Assembly (NCBI RefSeq): GCF_042665155.1
Contig: NZ_JBHTCG010000040.1
Coordinates: forward strand, 1-64,000
Reading direction: 5' to 3'
DNA from: Sphaerisporangium rhizosphaerae
GTDB lineage: Bacteria > Actinomycetota > Actinomycetes > Streptosporangiales > Streptosporangiaceae
Length of the DNA stretch: 64,000 bases
A program made the position numbers and the translations under genes. Position 1 is the stretch's first letter; each line of letters opens with the position of its first letter. The notes beneath the pieces were generated by a model. The model worked only from the letters and a program-made list of their open reading frames with translations, made no database searches and was not told where the DNA came from. This document shows positions 57,087 through 64,000 of the stretch, in pieces.

Positions 57087-58100
57087 ATGGTCGCGCGCAC
57101 CACGCCTCACCATGACGAGCGGCGGACGGCCGCGACGGCGCACGGCGGGCCGCGTCCGCCGGGAGCCGGGCGGCGGGCCGCCGCCGGGCTCCTCGCACGG
57201 CTGCGCCGCGCCGGCCTGCCGTACCTGCTGATCCTCCCCGCGATCCTGCTCGAACTGCTGATCCACGTCATCCCCATGCTGGTCGGCGCCTGGATGAGCT
57301 TCCTGCGGCTGACGCAGTTCTTCATCAGGAACTGGTCGGCCGCCCCGTTCGCGGGCCTGGCGAACTACAAGGTCGCCGTCGACGTCGACTCCGCGGTGGG
57401 CGCCGCGCTGCTGCACTCATTCCTGGTCACGGTGGTGTTCACGGTGCTGGCGGTGGGGCTGTCGTGGCTGTTCGGCACGGCGGGGGCCGTGCTGATGCAG
57501 GGCGCCTTCCGGGGGCGGGGCCTGCTGCGCACCCTGTTCCTGGTGCCGTACGCGCTGCCCGTCTACGCCGGCGTGATCACCTGGAGCTTCATGTTCCAGC
57601 GGGACACCGGCCTGGTCAACCACGTCCTGGTGGACCAGCTCCACCTGTTCGGCGACCGCCCGTTCTGGCTGATCGGCGGCAACAGCTTCGCCGCCGTGGT
57701 CGTGGTGTGCGTCTGGCGCACCTGGCCGTTCGCCTTCCTGATCCTCATGGCGGGGTTGCAGAACATCGACAACGACCTGTACGAGGCATCGGCCATCGAC
57801 GGCGCCGGATGGTGGCGGCAACTGCGCTCGATCACCATGCCCATGCTGCGTCCGGTGAACCAGGTGCTGCTGCTGGTGCTGTTCCTGTGGACCTTCAACG
57901 ACTTCAACACCCCGTACGTGCTGTTCGGGAAGGCGGCCCCGCCGCAGGCGGACCTGATCTCGGTGCACATCTACCAGAGCTCGTTCATCACCTGGAACTT
58001 CGGCTCCGGCTCGGCGATGTCGGTCCTGCTGCTGCTGTTCCTGCTGCTGGTGACCGCGGTCTACCTGGTGACGACCTCCCGGAGGAAGAGCGATGCGTGA
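57087..58100 (+). CDS. Sugar ABC transporter permease (MalF-like)
   Basis: 337 residues, ATG after AAGGAACAG. Six or so helices after a basic N-terminus (YLLILPAILLELLIHVIPML first). Conserved cytoplasmic loop LYEASAIDGAGWWRQLRSIT with EAA...G contacts the ATPase. GLANYKVAVD and VLFLWTFNDFNTPYVLFGK are typical of the MalF group. About 200 bases separate it from the binding-protein gene without a second operator. Confidence 0.93.
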   Translation: MVARTTPHHDERRTAATAHGGPRPPGAGRRAAAGLLARLRRAGLPYLLILPAILLELLIHVIPMLVGAWMSFLRLTQFFIRNWSAAPFAGLANYKVAVDVDSAVGAALLHSFLVTVVFTVLAVGLSWLFGTAGAVLMQGAFRGRGLLRTLFLVPYALPVYAGVITWSFMFQRDTGLVNHVLVDQLHLFGDRPFWLIGGNSFAAVVVVCVWRTWPFAFLILMAGLQNIDNDLYEASAIDGAGWWRQLRSITMPMLRPVNQVLLLVLFLWTFNDFNTPYVLFGKAAPPQADLISVHIYQSSFITWNFGSGSAMSVLLLLFLLLVTAVYLVTTSRRKSDA

Positions 58101-58932
58101 GCCCCGATGGCTGCCCTGGGTGCGCTGGACCGTCCTCGGCCTGCTCGCCCTGTTCACCCTGCTGCCGCTCTACGTGATGGTGAGCTCCTCGCTCAAGCCG
58201 TTGCGCGACGTGCAGAGCGGGTTCGACTGGATCCCCTCGACCCTCACCCTGCGGCCCTTCTACGACATCTGGCAGACGGTGCCGCTGGGCCGGTACTTCG
58301 TCAACAGCCTAGTGGTGGCGTCCATCTCGGCGGTGGCGTCGGTGACGGTGGCGATCTTCGCCGCGTACGCCGTGAGCCGCTACCGCTTCGCCGGTCGCCG
58401 GATCTTCACCGTCACCGTGCTGTCGACCCAGATGTTCCCCGGCATCCTGTTCCTGCTGCCGCTGTTCATGATCTTCGTGAACCTCGGGCACGCGACCGGC
58501 CTGGAGCTGTACGGCACCCGCACCGGGCTGATCGTCACCTACCTGACCTTCTCGCTGCCGTTCTCGATCTGGATGCTGGTCGGCTACTTCGACTCCATCC
58601 CCACCGCGCTGGACGAGGCGGCCAAGGTGGACGGCAACGGGCCGCTCGGCGCGCTGTTCCGGGTGGTCATCCCGGCGGCGATCCCCGGCATCGTCGCGGT
58701 GGCCATCTACGCGTTCATGACCGCGTGGGGCGAGGTGCTGTTCGCCTCGGTGATGACCGACGAGTCGACCCGCACCCTGGCCGTCGGCCTGCGCGGCTAC
58801 GCCACCGAGAACAACGTGTACTGGAACCAGGTCATGGCGGCGTCCCTGGTGGTCAGCGTGCCGGTCGTGGCCGGCTTCCTGCTCCTGCAGAGGTACCTGG
58901 TTCAGGGACTCACCGCGGGCGCGGTGAAGTAG
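58093..58932 (+). CDS. Sugar ABC transporter permease (MalG-like)
   Basis: 279 residues, overlapping the previous gene by eight bases. Helices begin at WTVLGLLALFTLLPLYVMVS; MalG signature features are FVNSLVVASISAVASVTVAI, AAYAVSRYRFAGRRIFTVTV, and the EAA loop LDEAAKVDGNGPLGALFRVV. The C-terminus LQRYLVQGLTAGAVK is the standard MalG end. It completes the importer. Confidence 0.94.
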   Translation: MREPRWLPWVRWTVLGLLALFTLLPLYVMVSSSLKPLRDVQSGFDWIPSTLTLRPFYDIWQTVPLGRYFVNSLVVASISAVASVTVAIFAAYAVSRYRFAGRRIFTVTVLSTQMFPGILFLLPLFMIFVNLGHATGLELYGTRTGLIVTYLTFSLPFSIWMLVGYFDSIPTALDEAAKVDGNGPLGALFRVVIPAAIPGIVAVAIYAFMTAWGEVLFASVMTDESTRTLAVGLRGYATENNVYWNQVMAASLVVSVPVVAGFLLLQRYLVQGLTAGAVK

Positions 58933-59015
58933 GCCCAGCCCAGCCCAGCCTCGCCCGTCCCCACCCGCCCGTCCCCGCCCGGCCGTTCCCGCCGCCGGGC
59001 CCGGCTCTCGCGGGG

Positions 59016-60248
59016 TCAGCGCAGCGGGAAGCCGAGCCGGCGGCCGGCCTCGCGCAGCTCGTCCCGCGCGTCGGGGTGGGCCACGTTGTCCAGCAGCTGC
59101 TGCGCCTGGCCGGCGGCGTCGTGGCCCCAGATGGCCGCGGCGCCCTGCTCGCTGACGATGAAGCTGTGCTGGAAGGAGGTGACCGGCCCGGCCAGCCGCG
59201 GCACCACGGTCGAGACGTCCGCCTTGGGGTGCCAGGACGGCAGCGCGATGATCGCCCGCCCGCCGGGGGAGTGCAGCGCGCCCACGATGAAGTCGGTCTG
59301 CCCCCCGAAGCCCGAGTAGATGAGCCCGCGCACCCGCGCCGCGTTCGCCTGGGCGTACAGATCGACCTGCAACGCGCCGTTCACCGAGGTCAGCGCGTGC
59401 TGACGGGAGATCAGCGCGGGGTCGTTGGTCTTCTCGGTGCGCAGCAGGCGCACCCGGTCGTTGCGGTCGATCCAGTCGTACAGCTCGGCGCCGCCGAACA
59501 CGAACGACGCGGTGACCGGGACGCCCGCCTCCAGCGCGCCGGCCTTCTCCAGGGCGAGCACCCCGTCGCTGAACATCTCCGACCACACCGTGAGGCCGCG
59601 GCGCGACGGCAGCGCCGCGAGCACGGCGTCCGGGACCTGCCCGATGCCGAGCTGCAGCGTGGCGCCGCCGGGGATGAGGGCGGCCACCCGGTCGCCGATG
59701 ACCCGCGAGACCTCGCTCGGCGGGCGCGGCGCGGGAGAGGCGAGCGGCTCGTCCACCTCGATCGCGTGATCCACCTCCTCCAGCGACAGCACCGCGTCGC
59801 CGTAGGTGTAGGGCATGCGCGGGTTCATCTGGGCGACGACCACTCCGCCGCGCGCCCTCACCTGCTCGATCGCCGCCGGCAGGATGTTGACCTCGGTGCC
59901 GAGCGACAGCGTGCCGTCCACCGGCGGGGTGGTGTGCAGCAGCACGACGTCGGGTGGCAGCGCCTGCCCCAGCAAGCCGGGCACCATGGACAGCCGCGCG
60001 GGGAAGTACCGCAGGTTCTCCCGTCCGCGCATGCCGGGCCCGACGAACGGCGACTCCAGGGTCACCCCCTCGCGGCCGGGGACGCCGGCCTGGGCGTTCA
60101 ACATGAACAGCCGGTACTCGGGGACCGCCGCGTCGAGCACCGACAGGGCGCGCCACGGCGTGGAGAAGTTGCCGCCGGCCACCACCCGAGGGGTGCCCGG
60201 CAGGCCGGACAGCACCGAGGCGAGCCGAGATTCGGATATCACGCGCAT
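59016..60248 (-). CDS. Acetyl-CoA hydrolase / CoA-transferase family protein
   Basis: 410 residues. Motifs: VVAGGNFSTPWRAL, LLHTTPPVDGTLSLGTEVNI, LIPGGATLQLGIGQVPDAVL, VWSEMFSDGVLALEKAGALE, GGRAIIALPSWHPKADVSTV, FIVSEQGAAAIWGHDAAGQA. Glu in SEMF is the likely CoA-linked catalytic residue. Members transfer CoA between acetate and 4-hydroxybutyrate or similar acids. The ATG at 60248 has weak ribosome-binding signal. It interrupts the sugar locus and is probably unrelated to it. Confidence 0.88.
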   Translation of the reverse strand: MRVISESRLASVLSGLPGTPRVVAGGNFSTPWRALSVLDAAVPEYRLFMLNAQAGVPGREGVTLESPFVGPGMRGRENLRYFPARLSMVPGLLGQALPPDVVLLHTTPPVDGTLSLGTEVNILPAAIEQVRARGGVVVAQMNPRMPYTYGDAVLSLEEVDHAIEVDEPLASPAPRPPSEVSRVIGDRVAALIPGGATLQLGIGQVPDAVLAALPSRRGLTVWSEMFSDGVLALEKAGALEAGVPVTASFVFGGAELYDWIDRNDRVRLLRTEKTNDPALISRQHALTSVNGALQVDLYAQANAARVRGLIYSGFGGQTDFIVGALHSPGGRAIIALPSWHPKADVSTVVPRLAGPVTSFQHSFIVSEQGAAAIWGHDAAGQAQQLLDNVAHPDARDELREAGRRLGFPLR

Positions 60249-60398
60249 TCGACCATCATTCCCTGCACGACAGTGGTGGCCGGTTCGGGGGGCGCACGCC
60301 GCGGCGCTCCCTCCACCCGCCGGGGGGGTTCCGAGCCTCTCAGGCCGCCGGACGGCCCGCACAGGGGCGAGATGCCCGGGCCGCGGAGTCGTTCGGCC

Positions 60399-60518
60399 CT
60401 TCCGGCGACCGGCACGGCCTGAGGCAGGCGCGTGCGGTGGGCCGTGCCTGCTCCGGCGGCCGGCGCGGCCTGAGGGAGGCGCGTGCGGTGGGCCGTGCCC
60501 GCTCCGGCGGCCGGCGCG
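60399..60518 (-). repeat. 51-base tandem repeat behind the LacI gene
   Basis: Two full units (60416-60466 and 60467-60517) of a 51-base sequence around GCGTGCGGTGGGCCGTGCC and CTCCGGCGGCCGGCGCGG, with only two or three differences, plus part of a third at 60399-60415. They end two bases before the LacI stop codon (minus strand reading). Each unit can fold locally, so they may act in transcript ending; otherwise they are slippage products. Confidence 0.75.
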
Positions 60519-60519
60519 G

Positions 60520-61572
60520 TCAGGCGGAGTCGCGGACCACCAGGGACGGCTCGAAGATGACCGAGGTGACCGCGCGGTCGGGGTCGTCCACGTGGGCGAG
60601 CAGCAGTCGCGTCATCTCGGCCGCCATGTCCTCGACGGGATGGCGGATCGTCGTCAGGAGCGGCCGGCTCGCCGTCGCCGCGCTGCTGTCGTCGAACCCG
60701 ACGACGGCGACGTCCTCGGGCACGCGCCGCCCGTGGTTGCGCAGCACGGGCAGGGCGCCCTGGGCCATGAGGTCGTTGGCGATGAACACCCCGTCGATGC
60801 CGGGATGCTCGGCCATCAGCCGCTCCATCGCCGCCTCGCCGCTGGCCAGGGTGAAGTCGCCCTCGGCGCAGGGGATGTAGGGGTGGCCGTGGGCCGCCAT
60901 GGCGTCGCGGAAGCCCGACAGGCGGTCCTGGGCGGCCGGCACGTCGAGCGGCCCGGCGATGGTGGCCACCCGCCGGCGGCCCCGCGCGATCAGATGGTCG
61001 GCGGCGAGCTTGGCGCCGGTGCGGTGCGCGAGGTCCACGTAGCTGATCGGGATCGGCTCGGGAGGCCGGGCGAAGAGCACGGCGGGGAGCGAGGCCTCCA
61101 CCATCAGGCGGGGCAGCGGGTCGCGCGCCTCGGTGGACACCAGGATCGCCCCGTCGGCGTTGCCCTGCCGCAGGTAGGCGATGGCCTGGGCCCGCGTCTC
61201 GTCGGTCTCGGCGAACATCAGGGTCGGATGGATGCCGCGCGGGCGCAGGAACCCGACCACGCCGGAGGCCACCCGCCCGAAGAACGGGTCGGCGAAGACC
61301 TGGCTGTGAAAAGGGTTCTCCTCGCTCTCCTCTCCGGCGCCCGAGACCACCAGGGCGATCGAGCCGGTGCGGCGGGTGACCAGCGAGCGGGCGGCCCGGT
61401 TGGGCACGTAGCCGGTGGCGGCGATGGCCTGCCTGACGGTCTCCTGGATGGCGGGATCGACGTTGCGGATGCCGTTGATGACCCGGGAGACGGTGGCACG
61501 GGACACGCCCGCCGCACGCGCGACGTCCTCCAGGGTCGGGGAAGCCGGCACTGGTGGGCGACCTAGGCTCAT
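60520..61572 (-). CDS. LacI-family repressor of the sugar locus
   Basis: 350 residues. N-terminal helix-turn-helix TLEDVARAAGVSRATVSRVI with hinge NGIRNVDPAIQETV; periplasmic-binding-protein-like effector domain (IALVVSGAGE, DGAILVST, IDGVFIANDLMAQGALPVL, DVAVVGFDDSSAATASRPLL, TTIRHPVEDMAAEM). The start MSLGRPPVPASP follows AAAGG. A perfect palindrome in its own promoter (61591-61608), identical in core to that at the importer, indicates autoregulation and control of the importer by a sugar. Confidence 0.94.
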   Translation of the reverse strand: MSLGRPPVPASPTLEDVARAAGVSRATVSRVINGIRNVDPAIQETVRQAIAATGYVPNRAARSLVTRRTGSIALVVSGAGEESEENPFHSQVFADPFFGRVASGVVGFLRPRGIHPTLMFAETDETRAQAIAYLRQGNADGAILVSTEARDPLPRLMVEASLPAVLFARPPEPIPISYVDLAHRTGAKLAADHLIARGRRRVATIAGPLDVPAAQDRLSGFRDAMAAHGHPYIPCAEGDFTLASGEAAMERLMAEHPGIDGVFIANDLMAQGALPVLRNHGRRVPEDVAVVGFDDSSAATASRPLLTTIRHPVEDMAAEMTRLLLAHVDDPDRAVTSVIFEPSLVVRDSA

Positions 61573-61590
61573 GGGGCCTTTATAGCATGC

Positions 61591-61608
61591 TTGGAGAGCG
61601 CTCTCCAA
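61591..61608 (-). promoter_or_regulatory. LacI operator and promoter of the repressor gene
   Basis: TTGGAGAGCGCTCTCCAA is a perfect 18-base palindrome. On the minus strand it forms the -35 (TTGGAG) and most of the spacer, followed 18 bases later by TATAAA and AAAGG before the ATG, so bound repressor would block its own promoter. The core GGAGAGCGCTCTCC is identical at 55302-55315. Confidence 0.85.
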
Positions 61609-61650
61609 CGTCCAGCCGTCACAAGCCACGGTGAGCCGTGCGCCACCGGC

Positions 61651-61678
61651 GCCCGCCCCTCCGCTCGGGAGGGCGGGC
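61651..61678 (-). terminator. Hairpin behind the GH3 gene
   Basis: GCCCGCCCCTCC pairs with GGGAGGGCGGGC around a four-base loop (one or two imperfect pairs), 13 bases after the GH3 stop and upstream of the LacI promoter. Confidence 0.55.
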
Positions 61679-61690
61679 CGCCGCAGGCGG

Positions 61691-64000
61691 TCAGTTCGCC
61701 GGGGCCGCCACCGCGACCGTCGCGGTCAATGGTAGGTCCCCGCAGGAACGCCCTGCCAGCACCGTGAACGATCCGGGCTCGAAGGCCCAGGCGTGCCGCT
61801 CGGGCGACCAGTGGGCGAGCGCTCGCGCCGCCACCTCGACCCGCGCCTCCACGCTCTCGCCGGGCCCGGCCTGCACCCGGGCGAACCCCGCGAGCCAGCG
61901 CACCGGGCGCTCCACACCGCTGCCGGGACGGGTCAGATACACCTGGACCACCTCGCCGCCGCTCCGCCCGCCGGTGTTGCGCACCTGGACGCGGACGGTG
62001 AACGGGGCTCCAGGTTCGACCTCGCCGGGCACCTCGACGCTCTCGTACGCCCAGGTCGTGTAGCCGAGCCCGTGCCCGAACCAGTACGCGGGGGGCGACG
62101 GCTCGCGCAGCCAGGCCCGGTGTCCGATGTGCAGCCCCTCGGTGTAGGCGAGGATCCCCGCGACCGGCGTGGTCCCGGCCAGCGCGCGACCGGCCCAGGT
62201 GGTGGGCAGCCGCCCGCCCGGCTCGGCGGCGCCGAACAGCACCTCCGCCAGCCCGTGCCCGTACTCCTGGCCGGGGAACCAGCTCAGCAGCACCGCCGGC
62301 ACCTCCTCGCGCCACGGCAGGTCGACGGGGCCGCCGGAGTTGACCACCACCACCGTGGCGGGGTTGGCGGCCGCCACCGCGCGGACCAGCGCGTCCTGCG
62401 CGCCGGGCAGAGCGAGGCCGGAGCGGTCGTAGCCCTCGCTCTCGACCTCCTCGGTCGTGCCGGCCACGACGATGGCGACGTCCGCGCCTCGGGCGAGCTC
62501 GACGGCGGCGGCGAACTCCTCCTCCTCGGAGCGGCGCGGCGGGTCGGCGGCGAGCACGAAGGCCACGCCACTGCCGGGGTCCATGCGCCGCCGGGCCACC
62601 AGCTCGACCTCCCGGCCCGCGGTGAGCTCCACCTCGGCCCGGCGGTAGGGCGGGTTGAGCGACACCGTCGCCGGGTCGTCGCTGTCGCGCCCCACCTCGT
62701 CGTCGATGAGCGTCACGCCGTCCGCCGCCAGGCTCACGTGGTCCCACCCGGCGACCGCCAGCGTCCACCGGCCCTCGACCCGCGGGCACAGCAGGGCGCG
62801 GATCTCGACGGCGGCCGGCGATCCGACGATGGTCGGCTCCAGGACGCGCCCGGTGAGGCGGTGCTCGGCGTGCAGTTCCTCCCCGTCGGCGGACAGCAGG
62901 CGCACCAGCACGCCCGGCTCGCCGCCGCGCGGGTCGCGCGCGTCGTCCAGGCCGAGCGGAGTGGGGGTGTCGTCGATGTGGACCCCGGCGGCGTGGACGA
63001 CCTCGGCCCGCCCGGCGAGCGCCGCCCGGATGCCCTCAAGCGGCGACACGGTGCGCACGGGGTACACCCCCGCGCTGCCGCCGCCCTGGATGCGCGGCGC
63101 GGCGGCGTTCGGCCCGATCACCGCGACCGTGCGCAGCCGCTCGGCGTCCAGCGGCAGGATCGGCCCTTCGTTGCGCAGCAGCACCGTCCCCGCCGCGACC
63201 GCCTCCCGCAACAACGCCTCCGCCGCCCCGGCCCCCACCCTGACCGGCCCGTCAGCCGAAGGCGCGACGCCCTCGGGGACGGCGGCGACGGACTCCCCGG
63301 CGAACGGCGCGACGCCCTCGGCGAGACCGGCGAGGGACTCCCCGGTGAGCGGAGCGACGCCCTTGGGGAGGGGCGCGACAGAGCCCTCGGAAGGCGAGGC
63401 CAGGGCGCCCACGCGGGAGGCCAGGCGCAGCAGCCGGCGGACCTTGTCGTCGATCGCCTCCTCCGGCACCTCGCCGGCCCGGACGGCGGAGACCAGCGCC
63501 TCGCCCCACGGGCCGTCCGGCCCCGGCATGGCCAGGTCCTGCGCGGCGCGCCCGGCCGCGACCGTCGACCGGACGGCGCCCCAGTCGGACACCACCAGCC
63601 CGTCGAAGCCCCACTCGCCCTTCAGTGGCTCGGCCAGCAGTGGGTTCTCCGACATGGTCGCGCCGTTCACGCCGTTGTAGGCGGCCATGACCACCCACAC
63701 CCCGGCCTCGACGGCGGCCTCGAAGGGGGCCAGGTACAGCTCGCGCAGCGTCCGCTCGTCCACCCGCGCGTCCAGCGTCAGCCGTTCGGTCTCGGAGTCG
63801 TTGGCCACGTAGTGCTTGGCGGTGGCGGCGACCCCGCGCGACTGCACGCCCCGGACGAGGGCGACGCCGACGCGCGCGGTGAGCAGCGGGTCCTCGGAGT
63901 AGCACTCGAAGTGCCTGCCGCCGAGCGGCGAGCGGTGCAGGTTGATCGTGGGGGCGAGCAGGATGTCGACCCCCTTGCGCCGGGCCTCGTCGCCGAGCAG
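61691..64000 (-). CDS. GH3 beta-glucosidase (5' end outside window)
   Basis: The frame is open from the right edge to the stop at 61691 (at least 769 residues). Visible: ILLAPTINLHRSPLGGRHFE and CYSEDP at the window edge, nucleophile Asp in LVVSDWGAVRST, AVIGPNAAAPRIQGGGSAGV of the second domain, a PA14-like insert (VLVRLLSADGEELHAEHRLT region), and a C-terminal fibronectin-like domain (EPGAPFTVRVQVRNTGG). It removes glucose or related sugars from the non-reducing end of beta-linked oligosaccharides; no signal peptide can be judged. A Pro/Gly-rich stretch near 63240-63380 repeats EGVAPxAGESVA about three times. The LacI-type regulator and importer nearby fit intracellular cleavage of imported beta-glucosides. 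Confidence 0.93.
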   Translation of the reverse strand: MLGDEARRKGVDILLAPTINLHRSPLGGRHFECYSEDPLLTARVGVALVRGVQSRGVAATAKHYVANDSETERLTLDARVDERTLRELYLAPFEAAVEAGVWVVMAAYNGVNGATMSENPLLAEPLKGEWGFDGLVVSDWGAVRSTVAAGRAAQDLAMPGPDGPWGEALVSAVRAGEVPEEAIDDKVRRLLRLASRVGALASPSEGSVAPLPKGVAPLTGESLAGLAEGVAPFAGESVAAVPEGVAPSADGPVRVGAGAAEALLREAVAAGTVLLRNEGPILPLDAERLRTVAVIGPNAAAPRIQGGGSAGVYPVRTVSPLEGIRAALAGRAEVVHAAGVHIDDTPTPLGLDDARDPRGGEPGVLVRLLSADGEELHAEHRLTGRVLEPTIVGSPAAVEIRALLCPRVEGRWTLAVAGWDHVSLAADGVTLIDDEVGRDSDDPATVSLNPPYRRAEVELTAGREVELVARRRMDPGSGVAFVLAADPPRRSEEEEFAAAVELARGADVAIVVAGTTEEVESEGYDRSGLALPGAQDALVRAVAAANPATVVVVNSGGPVDLPWREEVPAVLLSWFPGQEYGHGLAEVLFGAAEPGGRLPTTWAGRALAGTTPVAGILAYTEGLHIGHRAWLREPSPPAYWFGHGLGYTTWAYESVEVPGEVEPGAPFTVRVQVRNTGGRSGGEVVQVYLTRPGSGVERPVRWLAGFARVQAGPGESVEARVEVAARALAHWSPERHAWAFEPGSFTVLAGRSCGDLPLTATVAVAAPAN

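Noticed and set aside
1..64000. tRNA, rRNA, phage or conjugative element genes
   Set aside because: None recognised on either strand by reading; a dedicated tRNA or profile search could still find a short one.

Overview
The window is high-GC (about 72 percent by eye), gene-dense DNA with strong GC bias at third codon positions, many GTG starts, ATGA/GTGA overlaps, several apparently leaderless genes, and actinobacterial families (zinc-binding anti-sigma factor, LAL and NarL regulators, divergent glgC/glgA, B12-riboswitch-controlled nrdAB). It fits a soil actinomycete, most likely of the Streptosporangiales type (inference). It looks chromosomal. I found no insertion sequence, phage gene, CRISPR array, tRNA or rRNA.

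Layout. 1-6.3 kb: an unknown membrane protein cut by the left edge; two gene remnants (a TctC-type lipoprotein and a GH39 xylosidase) abutting an AAA/DUF234 ATPase; a TetR/MFS efflux pair with a clear operator; the intact TctC-type lipoprotein. 6.4-10.1 kb: NrdR boxes, a cobalamin riboswitch and nrdAB. 10.2-14.6 kb: MscS channel, a pentapeptide-repeat membrane protein and, opposite it, two near-identical 41/42-codon peptide genes, each with three R[ST]AGTTWD repeats. 14.8-18.6 kb: divergent glgC and glgA, then a ROK regulator. 18.7-25.9 kb: two-component system, ABC transporter, S41 protease and PAF-acetylhydrolase-like lipoprotein. 26.1-31.3 kb: PgeF-like protein, acyltransferase, a second two-component system, GNAT. 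31.5-36.3 kb: cytochrome b-like plus NuoF/ferredoxin-like redox pair, then an ECF sigma/anti-sigma pair divergent from a DUF4142 gene. 36.4-45.4 kb: GMC oxidase with alpha/beta hydrolase, LAL regulator, TetR with P450 and ferredoxin. 45.5-49 kb: two paralogous lipoproteins, a DUF1996 secreted protein and a poly-Asp mini-protein. 49.4-55 kb: haem-oxygenase-like diiron protein, glycosyltransferase, CDGSH protein, ABC exporter, Spo0M. 55.2-64 kb: a beta-glucoside uptake locus (LacI regulator, three-gene ABC importer, GH3 enzyme cut by the right edge) with a CoA-transferase inside it.

Connections read from the sequence: (i) the LacI regulator and the sugar importer carry the same GGAGAGCGCTCTCC operator; (ii) the DUF4142 gene, the tandem lipoproteins and the DUF1996 gene share GAAC(C/T)(G/C)-N15-CGTACC at the same distance from their starts, which suggests one ECF regulon, plausibly of the sigma factor at 34905-35474; (iii) nrdAB has both NrdR and B12 control. 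The least explained system is the tandem AGTTWD peptide pair, a candidate multi-core modified peptide or signalling peptide next to a pentapeptide-repeat membrane protein.
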